Positions 15,745-24,127 of a stretch of DNA of 64,000 nt are shown here, piece by piece. The DNA comes from Saccharopolyspora_C sp047200635 (GTDB lineage: Bacteria > Actinomycetota > Actinomycetes > Mycobacteriales > Pseudonocardiaceae): NCBI RefSeq assembly GCF_047200635.1, contig NZ_JBJZOI010000009.1, positions 124,001 through 188,000 of the forward strand, given 5' to 3'. The notes under the pieces are model-generated. The model searched no databases and was not told the origin of the DNA. It worked only from the letters and a program-made list of their open reading frames with translations. How positions within the stretch are numbered: the first letter of the stretch is position 1; each line of letters begins with the position of its first letter. The position numbers and the translations under genes were made by a program.

Positions 15745-16845
15745 ATGAAGACAGCGGATGCCCTCGCCATCCTGGACGCTCCGCTCGACGCGGACGTGGA
15801 TCCGGACGAGCTCGTCCGGGCCGCGATGCACTGGCACTTCTCGCCGGAGACCGGCACGCCGTTCTGGCTCGACCGGGCGGACCGGCTGGAGTTCGACCCG
15901 CGCGCGGACGTGCGCACCCGGGACGACCTGCGGCTGTTCCCCCAGGTGGTCGACGAGCTCCGGTTCACGCGGGTCGAGGACCTGCTGCCCCGGGGTTACG
16001 GCGGCCGCGCCGAGGTGATCGGGGTCTTCGAGAGCGGCGGCACCACCGGCTCCCCCAAGCGGGTGGTGTACCTCGCCGACTGGATGGAACGCGAGATGGC
16101 CGGGGCCATGCGGGCCATGGACGAGCGGGGTTATCCGCGCGATGCGAACTGGCTGTCCCTCGGGCCGAGCGGACCGCACGACTACCACGAGCTCACCGCG
16201 CAGCACGCGCGGCGCCGCGGTGGCGTGCGGTTCGCCATCGACTTCGACCCGCGCTGGGTGCGCAAGTGCCTCCAGCAGGGCCGGGCGGAGGAGTCCGACC
16301 GGTACGTGGATCACGTGCTGGCGCAGGCCGCGGACGTGCTGAGCAGCCAGCGCGTCGGGTGCGTCCAGGCTCCGCCGCCGCTGCTGGAGCGGCTGGCGCG
16401 GGACGAGCGGCTGGTCGAGCTGGTGCGCTCCCAGGTGAAGGTGATCACCTGGTGCGGCACCAGCATGGACCGCGACACCCGGGACCTGCTGGGCCAGGAG
16501 GTCTTCCCCGACACGGCGATCTACGGGCTCTACGGCAGCACGATGGCCCTGGGCGCCGCGTTCGAGCGGACCAGCACCGACGACGGGGACTCCGTGTTCG
16601 ACCCGCCGTCGGCGAACGTCACCTACGAGGTCGTCGACCCGGACTCCGGCAAACCGGTGGAGCACGGCGAGGTCGGGCAGGTCGTGATGCACCACGTGAG
16701 CAAGTCGGCGCTGCTGCCGAACAACCGCGAGCGGGACGTGGCCCGGCGGGTGCTCGAACCGGAAGGCCAGGTCAGTCATTCCGTGGCCGATGTCCGCCCG
16801 GTCGAGCACTTCACCGGGGTGCCCGTGATCGTGGGGGCGTACTGA
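15745..16845 (+). CDS. Short ANL-superfamily adenylating enzyme (EhpF/LuxE-like), no C-terminal domain
   Basis: 366 residues. The ATP loop FESGGTTGSPKRVV and the YGLYGSTMALG motif place it among acyl-adenylate-forming enzymes related to phenylacetate-CoA ligase. The protein stops where the roughly 110-residue mobile C-terminal domain of normal CoA ligases would begin, ending ADVRPVEHFTGVPVIVGAY. LuxE and, from memory, EhpF of griseoluteate biosynthesis are similarly short and partner a LuxC-type reductase. It therefore probably activates a carboxylic acid as an acyl-AMP or protein thioester for direct reduction. Its stop overlaps the LuxC-like start (TGATG), so the two are coupled. The acid is probably beta-tyrosine or coumarate, by position. 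Confidence 0.82.
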   Translation: MKTADALAILDAPLDADVDPDELVRAAMHWHFSPETGTPFWLDRADRLEFDPRADVRTRDDLRLFPQVVDELRFTRVEDLLPRGYGGRAEVIGVFESGGTTGSPKRVVYLADWMEREMAGAMRAMDERGYPRDANWLSLGPSGPHDYHELTAQHARRRGGVRFAIDFDPRWVRKCLQQGRAEESDRYVDHVLAQAADVLSSQRVGCVQAPPPLLERLARDERLVELVRSQVKVITWCGTSMDRDTRDLLGQEVFPDTAIYGLYGSTMALGAAFERTSTDDGDSVFDPPSANVTYEVVDPDSGKPVEHGEVGQVVMHHVSKSALLPNNRERDVARRVLEPEGQVSHSVADVRPVEHFTGVPVIVGAY

Positions 16846-18236
16846 TGGCGGCCCCGGCCCAGCCGGCGGAGCTGCTGCTCGACGCCCTCGGCCCGGACGG
16901 CGCCTACCGCACCGGCCGGCGGGAGGTCGTCCGGGACGTGGCGGGGGAACCGGTCGCGAGCCTGAGCCTCGCCCCGCCGCTCTACGTCGCCCGCACCCTG
17001 GACCGGCTGCGGCGGCATCCCGCCGCCGCGGCCGGAACGGCCCGGACCGAAGTCGCCGCGCGACTCGAAGCGGCGGCCCGGGCCTTCACCGGTGCGGTGC
17101 TCGGCGGGCTCGACCCCGAGCAGCACCACCTGCTCGTCGCGCGCACCACCGGGATCCCGGTCGCGGTGGCGCGCGGCGCGGCGGACACCGTCGCGGAGTC
17201 GGTGCGCACGGCCTCGGACACCGCCTGGCGGGCGGCCCCCCGGGCGATCGGGCAGGGGAGCGTGCGGTGGCGCCGACGGGGCCGGGTGCTGAGCATCAAC
17301 GCCTCCGGCAACCACCCGGCGGTGCACTCGCTGTGGCCGGAGGCGCTGGCCCTGGGCTACCGGGTGGCGATCCGGCCGTCCCGGCGGGATCCGTTCACCC
17401 CGCACCGGCTGGTGCTGGCGCTGCGCTCCGCCGGGTTCGCCGCCGAGGACGTCGTGCTGCTGCCCTGCGACCACGCCGCCGCCGACGACCTGGTGCGCGG
17501 CGGGGACCTGGCGATGGTCTTCGGCGGCGACGACGTGGTGGACCGGTACTCGGCGGGCTGGTCGGCCACGCCGGTGCTCCCGCAGGGGCCCGGCCGCTGC
17601 AAGCTGCTGCTCACCGGGGACTGGGAGCGCCACCTCGACGTGGTCGTGGACTCGATCAGCGGTCTCGGCGGGGTGTCCTGCCTGAACGCCACCGGCGTTC
17701 TGGTGGAGCGGGATCCGGAGGGCTTCGCCGCCGCCCTCGGGGACCGGCTCGCCGCGCTGCGCCCGCTGCCGCCGGAGCACGAGGAGGCGGTGCTGCCCAG
17801 CACCTCGCTGGCGCAGGCGCGAGCCCTGGAGGGCTTCGTCCGCCAGCAGGCGGGTTCGGCTCGGGCGGTGCTCGGCGGCGACGGGATCGCGCACGACCTC
17901 GGGGACGGCAGCGCGGTGCTGCGCCCGGCGGTGCACCTGCTCGACTCACCGGAGGCCGAGCAGCTCGGGGTGGAGCTGCCGTTCCCGTGCGCGTGGGTCG
18001 CGCCCTGGTCCCCGGAGGTGGGCGTCGCGCCGCTGCGCCGCTCGCTGGTGGTGGGCGTGGACACCGCGGACGAGGAGCTGGTCGGACGGCTGCTCGACGA
18101 GCAGTCGATCCGCAACGTCTACGACCTGGAGCGCCCGACCTGGTGGCTGCCGCCGGGCATCCCGCACGACGGGTTCCTCGCGGAGTTCCTCATGCGCAGC
18201 ACCGCCCTGGCGCGGGGGGTGAAGGCCGACGGGTGA
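16845..18236 (+). CDS. LuxC-like acyl reductase (aldehyde dehydrogenase superfamily)
   Basis: 463 residues. NASGNHPAVHSLWPEAL and the hydrophobic strand GYRVAIRPSRRDPF are typical of the LuxC/acyl-CoA reductase group. The likely catalytic Cys is C279 in GGVSCLNATGVLV. LuxC reduces an activated acyl group, bound to its Cys as a thioester, to the aldehyde with NADPH. The ATG shares one base with the stop of the adenylating enzyme, implying a stable pair like LuxE-LuxC. With an alcohol dehydrogenase next, the carboxylate of the aminomutase product would become an aldehyde and then an alcohol. Substrate is inferred from neighbours only. Confidence 0.85.
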   Translation: MAAPAQPAELLLDALGPDGAYRTGRREVVRDVAGEPVASLSLAPPLYVARTLDRLRRHPAAAAGTARTEVAARLEAAARAFTGAVLGGLDPEQHHLLVARTTGIPVAVARGAADTVAESVRTASDTAWRAAPRAIGQGSVRWRRRGRVLSINASGNHPAVHSLWPEALALGYRVAIRPSRRDPFTPHRLVLALRSAGFAAEDVVLLPCDHAAADDLVRGGDLAMVFGGDDVVDRYSAGWSATPVLPQGPGRCKLLLTGDWERHLDVVVDSISGLGGVSCLNATGVLVERDPEGFAAALGDRLAALRPLPPEHEEAVLPSTSLAQARALEGFVRQQAGSARAVLGGDGIAHDLGDGSAVLRPAVHLLDSPEAEQLGVELPFPCAWVAPWSPEVGVAPLRRSLVVGVDTADEELVGRLLDEQSIRNVYDLERPTWWLPPGIPHDGFLAEFLMRSTALARGVKADG

Positions 18237-18323
18237 TCCGGCCGGTGTCGCGCTCACCCGCTTCGCGTCGCCGTCGGCCGGGCACCCGCGCGGATCGGTT
18301 CACGGATGGAGGAGAGGAGTCGT

Positions 18324-19367
18324 ATGCGTGCCGTTGTCCTGCACGGCGTCGGGGACGTCCGCGTCGAGGACGTGCCCGAGCCCCGCATCGAAGAACCCGC
18401 CGACGCGCTGGTGCGGGTGGTGGCGGCGGGGGTCTGCGGTTCGGACCTGTCCGTGCTGCGCGGGCTGTCCCCGCTGCCCCGGCCGATCCGCAGCGGCCAC
18501 GAGTTCATCGGGATCGTCGAGGAGGTGGGCTCCGCGGTGCGGGGGTTGCGCCCCGGGCAGTTCGTCCTCGCCCCGTTCAGCACCGCCGACGGCACCTGCC
18601 GGCACTGCCGCCGGGGGGTGTCGATGTGCTGTGAGAGCGCCCGGCTGTTCGGCGAGTTCGGCCCGGACGGATCCGCGCTCGACGGCGGCCAGGCCGAGTT
18701 CGTGCGGGTTCCGCTCGCCGCCACGACGCTGCTGGCCGCACCGGACCGGCCTCCCGCCGAGCTGCTGCCCGCGCTGCTCGCGCTCACCGACGTCATGTCC
18801 ACCGGGCACGAGGCCGCGCTGCACGCGGGCGTCGGGCTCGGGGACGCGGTCGTGGTGGTCGGCGACGGGGCGGTGGGGCAGTGCGCGATCGCGGCTTCCC
18901 GGCGCCTGGGCGCGGAGCGGATCGTGGTGATGTCCCGGCATCCGGAGCGCCAGCGGCTCGCCCGGTCGCACGGGGCGACCGACGTCGTCGAGAGCCGGGG
19001 CGAGCGGGGCGCGGCCGAGGTCGCGGACCTGCTCGACGGCGGTAGCGGCCACGTGATCGAGGCGGTCGGTTCGCTGGAGTCGATCCGCCAGGCGATCGGG
19101 TGCACCAGGCCGGGCGGGCGGATCGGTTACGTGGGCCTGCCGTGGAACGTGGAGTTGCCGCTGTTCGAGCTGTTCGAGCGGAACATCGCACTCAGCGGTG
19201 GTGGGGCGAACGTGCGCACCGTGCTGCCGGAGCTCCTCGACGACGTGCTGGACGGGAAGCTCGATCCGGGGCGGGTCTTCGACGCGAGCTACCCGTTGGA
19301 CGACGCCGCGGCCGCCTTCCACGACATGAACGCCCGGCGGCGCACCAAGGCGTTGCTGCGCCCCTGA
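18324..19367 (+). CDS. Zinc-dependent medium-chain alcohol dehydrogenase
   Basis: 347 residues. Catalytic zinc ligands are visible as C38 (GVCGSDL) and H59-E60 (SGHEFIGIVEEVG). A structural-zinc Cys group follows (TCRHCRRGVSMCCES). The Rossmann motif VVVVGDGAVGQCAIAASRRLG binds NAD(P). The ATG at 18324 is preferred to the one 18 bp upstream because GGAGGAGAGGAG sits in front of it. It begins 87 bp after the LuxC-like gene and ends before a terminator, so it is the last gene of the plus arm. It probably interconverts the aldehyde made by that enzyme with the alcohol. Confidence 0.88.
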   Translation: MRAVVLHGVGDVRVEDVPEPRIEEPADALVRVVAAGVCGSDLSVLRGLSPLPRPIRSGHEFIGIVEEVGSAVRGLRPGQFVLAPFSTADGTCRHCRRGVSMCCESARLFGEFGPDGSALDGGQAEFVRVPLAATTLLAAPDRPPAELLPALLALTDVMSTGHEAALHAGVGLGDAVVVVGDGAVGQCAIAASRRLGAERIVVMSRHPERQRLARSHGATDVVESRGERGAAEVADLLDGGSGHVIEAVGSLESIRQAIGCTRPGGRIGYVGLPWNVELPLFELFERNIALSGGGANVRTVLPELLDDVLDGKLDPGRVFDASYPLDDAAAAFHDMNARRRTKALLRP

Positions 19368-19402
19368 CCCGTCGTCGCGGTCGGCCCGCCGGCGGCGGAA
19401 TT

Positions 19403-19433
19403 CGCCCCGTCGGCCCTGTCCGGCGACGGGGCG
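19403..19433 (+). terminator. Terminator of the aminomutase arm
   Basis: CGCCCCGTCG and its reverse complement CGACGGGGCG with an 11-nt loop, 35 bp past the alcohol dehydrogenase stop. There is no U run, as is common in actinomycetes. It separates the arm from the following gene. Confidence 0.6.
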
Positions 19434-19438
19434 GACCC

Positions 19439-19463
19439 ACTAGGTTTCAAGATCAACTAGGCT
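19439..19463 (+). promoter_or_regulatory. Candidate promoter with direct repeat, for the DMFase-like gene
   Basis: ACTAGG is repeated 17 bp apart (19439-19444 and 19456-19461). The second copy runs into TAGGCT, a -10 box used by several genes in this window. No good -35 is visible, so the repeat may be an activator site. The leader to the start codon would be about 130 nt. Confidence 0.35.
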
Positions 19464-19598
19464 CCGCGGGAGGAGCCGCCCACCCGTCGTGATCGGCGGC
19501 GGAAAACGTTGCTTCCCAACGGTTTCCGCCGCCGCGCTCGCGCGGTCGTGCCGCCGCGCCGGCGGGCCCGGGAACCCCGGCAACGAGAAAAGGCGACG

Positions 19599-21908
19599 AT
19601 GGACATCACGGGATACACCGGCCGGTTCAGCACTCCTCCGGGCGAGTCGCTCGATTTCATGATCAGCAGCCGGTCGCCCGACCACACCGCGCAGCTGCGC
19701 AGGCTGTTCCACGGTGATCTCAACCCGGCGGGGCCAGGCGCGAAGTACGAGCCGGTGGACAACCCGGTCAACGGCACCCACCGCGGGATCGAGCAGCGGC
19801 TGCACCCCGGCTCCTACGTCGAGATCCCCTGCCCGGCGGAGTTCGGCGCGGCCACCGGGTCGTTCACCGCGCAGCTCTGGATGTGGCCGACCACCCCGGC
19901 CAAGCGCTCGCAGACCCTGCTGGCCTGGCGCGCGGGCGGCCGCGCCGTCGAGCTCGCGCTGCGCTGGGGGCGTCCGACGCTCACCGTCGGCGACTCCTCC
20001 TTCGCGATCGACCGCGAGCTCGCCGAGCGCACCTGGTACTTCGCGGTCGCTTCCTACGACGCCCGGACCGGGATGGCGAGCCTGGTCCTCGACGCGCTCG
20101 GTCCGACCGTGGCGGGGCTGAGCGTGCGCGCTTCCGGCCCGCTCGCCCCCACCGCCGATCCGGTGGCCCCCGCTCCGGCGATGATCACGATGGCGGCGCG
20201 GCTGCCGGCCTCCGGCGAGCCGGTCACCTCGCTGTTCAACGGCAAGCTCGAATCACCCCGGTTGTACCGCTCGGTGCTCGGGGAGGCCGAACTGGACGCG
20301 CTGCGCGCGGACGGCGATCCCCGCGAGGTGCCCGGACTGCTCGGCGCGTGGGACTTCGCCGCCGACATCAGCGGCACCGCCGTCACCGACCTGGGCCCGT
20401 CCGCTCTGCACGGGCGCACCCGGCAACGGCCCACCCGCGCGATGACCGGGCACTGCTGGACCGGCGACGAGCACAGCTGGCGGCACGCGCCGGCCGAGTA
20501 CGGCGCGATCCACTTCCACGACGACGACCTGGACGACGCGGGCTGGGACCCGACGCTGCGGCTCACCCTCCCGCCGGAGACGCCGAGCGGTGTCTACTCG
20601 TTGCGCCTGGAGACGGACGGGGGAGCCGACGAGATCCCGTTCGCGGTGCGCCCGCGCACCGGGGAGCCCACCGCGGACGTGCTGCTGGTGCTGCCCACCT
20701 TCAGCTATCTCGCCTACGGCAACCAGCACATGCTCACCGACGACGGCCTCCAGGGGATGCTCGCCGCCGACGGGGCGGGGGACGCGGCGAACCGGGCCAG
20801 CACCTACCCGAGCACGCCCGAGGACCGCTACATCGTCGACAACCGGCTGCACAGCCTCTACGACAACCACTCCGACGGATCCGGGGTCTGCTACTCCTCG
20901 CCCCTGCGCCCGCTGGTGAACATGCGGCCCGGTTACGTGGAGGCGGCGCTGGACAGCGGACGCGGCTCGCCGCACCAGTTCAACGCGGACCTGCACCTGA
21001 TCGACTGGTTGCGCCACCTCGGCGTGCCGGTGGACGTCATCACCGACCACGACCTCTACCAGGAGGGCCGGGCGCTGCTGGATCCGTACCAGGTGGTGCT
21101 CACCGGCACCCACCACGAGTACTGGTCGAAGTCCATGCTGGACGCGCTGCACCGCTACCTCGACGACGGCGGCAAGCTGATGTACCTGTCCGGCAACGGC
21201 ATGTACTGGGTCACCGAACTCGACCCGGAGCGCGGCGGCACCATCGAGATCCGCCGCCGCGGTCCCTCCACGCGGATGTGGGACGCGCGGCCCGGCGAGG
21301 GCGACCTCAGCTTCACCGGTGAGCTCGGCGGGCTCTGGCGCTACCGCAACCGGGCGCCGCAACTGCTGCTCGGCGTCGGGTTCACCGCGCAGGGCCTCGG
21401 CGCCGGGCGGCCGTACCGGCGCCGGGCGGACTCCTTCGGCCCCGAGGTGTCGTGGATCTTCGAGGGCGTCGGCGAGGACGAGCTCATCGGCGATTTCCCC
21501 TGCCTCGTCTCGGGATACGGCGCCGCGGGCTTCGAGATCGACCGCGCCGACCACGCCCTCGGGACCCCGCTGCACACCCACGTGCTCGCGACCGCGGACG
21601 GCTTCTCGGACTCCTACCAGCACGCCAGCGAGGAGGTGCACGTCTCGGACTCGGCGCAGGGCGGATCGGTGAACGACAAGGTGCGGGCGGACATGACCTA
21701 CGTGGAGTACGCCGACGGCGGGGCGGTGTTCTCGACGGGGTCGATCACCTGGTGCGGCTGCCTGTCCTACGACGGCTACGACAACAACGTCTCCCGCATC
21801 ACCCGCAACGTGCTGGAGCGCTTCCTCGGCGAGCGACCGGCAGCCGACCGGGGGCGCTCCGCTCCCGCCACCGGTCGGGTGGGACGGCGAGACCCGCACG
21901 CCGGGTGA
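19599..21908 (+). CDS. N,N-dimethylformamidase large-subunit-like protein
   Basis: 769 residues, near the 760 of DMFase large subunit. It has an N-terminal concanavalin-like (LamG) beta-sandwich (GSFTAQLWMWPTTP... SLFNGKLESPRLYRS), then the amidohydrolase part with PTFSYLAYGNQHM, GTHHEYWSKSMLDAL and LSGNGMYW. DMFase, from memory, holds iron with two Tyr and a Glu; Tyr and Glu residues are present in these segments. The ATG at 19599 follows GAAAAGG. DMFase normally needs a small subunit of about 130 residues, and none is encoded nearby. It has its own promoter after a terminator, so membership in the preceding biosynthetic locus is doubtful. It could hydrolyse a formamide or other amide; the substrate is unknown. 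Confidence 0.75.
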   Translation: MDITGYTGRFSTPPGESLDFMISSRSPDHTAQLRRLFHGDLNPAGPGAKYEPVDNPVNGTHRGIEQRLHPGSYVEIPCPAEFGAATGSFTAQLWMWPTTPAKRSQTLLAWRAGGRAVELALRWGRPTLTVGDSSFAIDRELAERTWYFAVASYDARTGMASLVLDALGPTVAGLSVRASGPLAPTADPVAPAPAMITMAARLPASGEPVTSLFNGKLESPRLYRSVLGEAELDALRADGDPREVPGLLGAWDFAADISGTAVTDLGPSALHGRTRQRPTRAMTGHCWTGDEHSWRHAPAEYGAIHFHDDDLDDAGWDPTLRLTLPPETPSGVYSLRLETDGGADEIPFAVRPRTGEPTADVLLVLPTFSYLAYGNQHMLTDDGLQGMLAADGAGDAANRASTYPSTPEDRYIVDNRLHSLYDNHSDGSGVCYSSPLRPLVNMRPGYVEAALDSGRGSPHQFNADLHLIDWLRHLGVPVDVITDHDLYQEGRALLDPYQVVLTGTHHEYWSKSMLDALHRYLDDGGKLMYLSGNGMYWVTELDPERGGTIEIRRRGPSTRMWDARPGEGDLSFTGELGGLWRYRNRAPQLLLGVGFTAQGLGAGRPYRRRADSFGPEVSWIFEGVGEDELIGDFPCLVSGYGAAGFEIDRADHALGTPLHTHVLATADGFSDSYQHASEEVHVSDSAQGGSVNDKVRADMTYVEYADGGAVFSTGSITWCGCLSYDGYDNNVSRITRNVLERFLGERPAADRGRSAPATGRVGRRDPHAG

Positions 21909-22222
21909 CCCCCGAACGTGTGTTCTGCGCCACGGGGTCGCCCCCCCGTCACGGGTCGAAGTCCCAGCGCAGCCGCCGCCTGAGCGGGTCCTCGCGCGGC
22001 CGGTCCCGGATCCGGTCGGGGAGATCGTTCGAATCCTGGGCCGGTGGGGTGTAGAGTAGTCCTCGGTCGTTGTTTCTGGGTTCGTGTTTTTCGCACGCTC
22101 GCAGGAAGTACTGATGCGGGTGCGCTGCTGTATCGGAGTAGCTGGAGTAGTCGCCTCTGAGATCCGCGACCGCGGCACCGGACCAGGTGCCGGATCAACC
22201 AGCTACCAGGATGGAGAAAAAC
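21909..22222 (+). other. Leader region of the cold-shock gene
   Basis: No gene. A candidate -10 (TAGAGT near 22052) would give an untranslated leader of about 160 nt, typical of cold-shock genes, whose leaders refold with temperature. A hairpin CGGCACC-GGACCA-GGTGCCG lies at 22173-22192, just before the ribosome-binding site. Confidence 0.45.
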
Positions 22223-22426
22223 ATGGCTCAGGGCACCGTGAAGTGGTTCAACTCGGAGAAGGGCTTCGGCTTCATCGAGCCGTCCGAGGGTGGACCCGAC
22301 GTCTTCGTGCACTACTCGGCGATCGACTCGGCCGGGTTCCGCACCCTGGAGGAGAACCAGCAGGTCTCCTTCGAGGTCACGCAGGGCCCGAAGGGCCCGC
22401 AGGCGGAGTCGGTCCGCGCGATCTGA
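22223..22426 (+). CDS. Cold-shock domain protein
   Basis: 67 residues, one cold-shock (OB-fold) domain: GTVKWFNSEKGFGFIEP carries RNP1 and DVFVHYSAI carries RNP2. These proteins bind single-stranded RNA and DNA and act as RNA chaperones. The ATG at 22223 follows GGAG at normal distance; the longer frame upstream is the leader. It is single-gene, followed by a strong terminator. The long leader suggests post-transcriptional control. Confidence 0.95.
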   Translation: MAQGTVKWFNSEKGFGFIEPSEGGPDVFVHYSAIDSAGFRTLEENQQVSFEVTQGPKGPQAESVRAI

Positions 22427-22450
22427 TTTTCCGCTCCTAGCGAGCGAAAC

Positions 22451-22483
22451 GAGGCCGGCCATCCGATTCGGATGGCCGGCCTC
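22451..22483. terminator. Strong bidirectional terminator
   Basis: GAGGCCGGCCATCCG and its perfect reverse complement CGGATGGCCGGCCTC with a 3-nt loop. It lies between the cold-shock gene (plus) and the small membrane gene ending at 22504 (minus), so it can serve both. Confidence 0.85.
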
Positions 22484-22503
22484 GTCGTCGTGCACGGGCG
22501 CCG

Positions 22504-22638
22504 CTAGCCGAACAGCTGCGCCGCCTTGGTCACGAGCTGGTAGACGCCGATGGCGAACGGGACGCTCACCCACAGCCAGGACACGATCAGCAGGACCCGG
22601 GTCGCGAGCCCGCTTCGGGATGCGGTGTTGTCAGTCAT
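22504..22638 (-). CDS. 44-residue single-pass membrane protein, MFS partner
   Basis: 44 residues with one hydrophobic helix (LLIVSWLWVSVPFAIGVY) and short charged ends. The ATG has GAGGGACGGAAC in front and lies 10 bp after the stop of the OFA-type MFS carrier, so it is co-translated with it. Small single-pass proteins annotated as MFS transporter small subunit occur in this place in many bacteria. A role in stabilising the carrier is inferred. Confidence 0.7.
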   Translation of the reverse strand: MTDNTASRSGLATRVLLIVSWLWVSVPFAIGVYQLVTKAAQLFG

Positions 22639-22648
22639 GTTCCGTCCC

Positions 22649-24127
22649 TCAGCTGCTCTTGTCGGCGGATGCGCTGGCGGTCTTCTCGGGCCCCTCGGAG
22701 CCGGCGGACTGCACCGCGTCCTCCGAGCCCTTCGCCGCGTCCGAGCCGGTCGGTACTTCCGAACCGGCGGCCTCCCCGGCGGGTGCCGCGGAGTCGCCCG
22801 TCCCAACGGCGGGCGCGGGCTCGTGGAACTTGGCCCGCACCGGGCGGATCAGCTCGTTGGCCACGAAGCCGAGCACCAGCGCACCGGTCATCAGGTAGAA
22901 CGAGACCGTGTAGAGATCGGCCCCGGACCGTCCGGCCCGCTCGCCCGAGTCGGCCAGCGCGTCGACGATGGCCGGCCCGAGGACGCCCGCCACCGACCAC
23001 GCGGTGAGCAGCCGGCCGTGGATCGCACCGACCTCGAAGGTGCCGAACAGGTCCTTGAGGTACGCGGGGATCGTGGCGAAGCCCGCGCCGTAGAAGGACA
23101 TGATCAGCATGGCGGCGACGACGAACAGAGCGACGCTGCTGTCTCCCGCGAACAGCAGCAGCAGGTACGCCAGCGCACCCACGCCCAGGTAGACCCGGTA
23201 GATGTTCTTGCGCCCGGTGCGGTCCGACAGCGCCGACCAGGCGAACCGGCCGCCCATGTTGGCCAGGGACAGCAGGGACACGAATCCGGTGGCCGCGGCG
23301 ACGGCTACCGGGGTGCTGGTCCCGGCGAAGAAGTCCTGGATCATGGGGGAGGCCTTCTGCAGGATCCCGATGCCCGCGGTCACGTTCAGGCACAGCACGA
23401 TCCAGAGCAGCCAGAACTGCGGGGTCTTGATCGCGTTGTTGGCCGAGACCCGGACCGTTCCGGTGCTCTTGGCGGCCGCGGCCGGGGTCCAGCCCGGCGG
23501 GGTCCAGCCGGGCGGGGGGACCCGGATGAGCAGGATGCCGAGCGTCATGAACACGGCGTAGGCGAGGCCGTGCACCAGGAACGTGGTGCCGATGCCCTCG
23601 GTGGTCGTGCCGAAGGCGCTGAGCATCGCGGTCGACCACGGCGAAGCGATGATCGCGCCGCCGCCGAAGCCCATGATCGCGATGCCGGTCGCCAGACCTG
23701 GGCGGTCCGGGAACCACTTCATCAACGTGGACACCGGGGCGATGTACCCGATCCCGAGCCCGATCCCACCGACCACGCCGTACCCGACGACGACGAGCCA
23801 GTACTGCCCCAGGTACATGCCCAGGGCGGAGATCAGGAAGCCCGCGGCGAAGCTCACGGTGGAGACCAGCATCGCCCAGCGCGGGCCGCGGGCCTCCACG
23901 AACTTGCCGCCGAACGCCGCCGACAGGCCGAGGAAGAAGATCGCCACCTGGAACGGCAGCGCGCTGCCCGTCCCGGAGATCTGGAGGCTCGATTCGAGCG
24001 GGCTCTTGAAGACGCTCCAGGCGTACGCCTGCCCGATCGACAGGTGGATGGCCAGCGCGGCGGGTGGAACAAGCCAACGGTTCCAGGTCGGTGGCGCAAC
24101 GACCGAGAATCCGTCACGCACTGTCAC
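22649..24127 (-). CDS. OFA-family MFS transporter (oxalate/formate antiporter-like)
   Basis: 492 residues, 12 membrane segments. Motif-like KWFPDRPGLATGIAIMGFGGG and SIGQAYAWSVFKSPLE are characteristic of the oxalate:formate antiporter family, which carries small carboxylates. A Ser/Glu/Ala-rich, low-complexity tail of about 60 residues at the C-terminus is probably cytoplasmic and disordered. The GTG at 24127 with AAGGAGG 7 bp upstream fixes the start. It faces the DUF485/symporter operon across a 440-bp intergenic region, so a shared role in carboxylate uptake is likely. Confidence 0.85.
   Translation of the reverse strand: MTVRDGFSVVAPPTWNRWLVPPAALAIHLSIGQAYAWSVFKSPLESSLQISGTGSALPFQVAIFFLGLSAAFGGKFVEARGPRWAMLVSTVSFAAGFLISALGMYLGQYWLVVVGYGVVGGIGLGIGYIAPVSTLMKWFPDRPGLATGIAIMGFGGGAIIASPWSTAMLSAFGTTTEGIGTTFLVHGLAYAVFMTLGILLIRVPPPGWTPPGWTPAAAAKSTGTVRVSANNAIKTPQFWLLWIVLCLNVTAGIGILQKASPMIQDFFAGTSTPVAVAAATGFVSLLSLANMGGRFAWSALSDRTGRKNIYRVYLGVGALAYLLLLFAGDSSVALFVVAAMLIMSFYGAGFATIPAYLKDLFGTFEVGAIHGRLLTAWSVAGVLGPAIVDALADSGERAGRSGADLYTVSFYLMTGALVLGFVANELIRPVRAKFHEPAPAVGTGDSAAPAGEAAGSEVPTGSDAAKGSEDAVQSAGSEGPEKTASASADKSS

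Noticed and set aside
15745..18236. Phenazine (griseoluteate-type) cluster
   Set aside because: The ANL/reductase pair resembles that pathway, but no phz core genes are present and an aromatic aminomutase heads the operon.
20253..22178. Long minus-strand open frame opposite the DMFase-like gene
   Set aside because: Composition is that of an antisense shadow and it crosses the intergenic region; no domain recognised.
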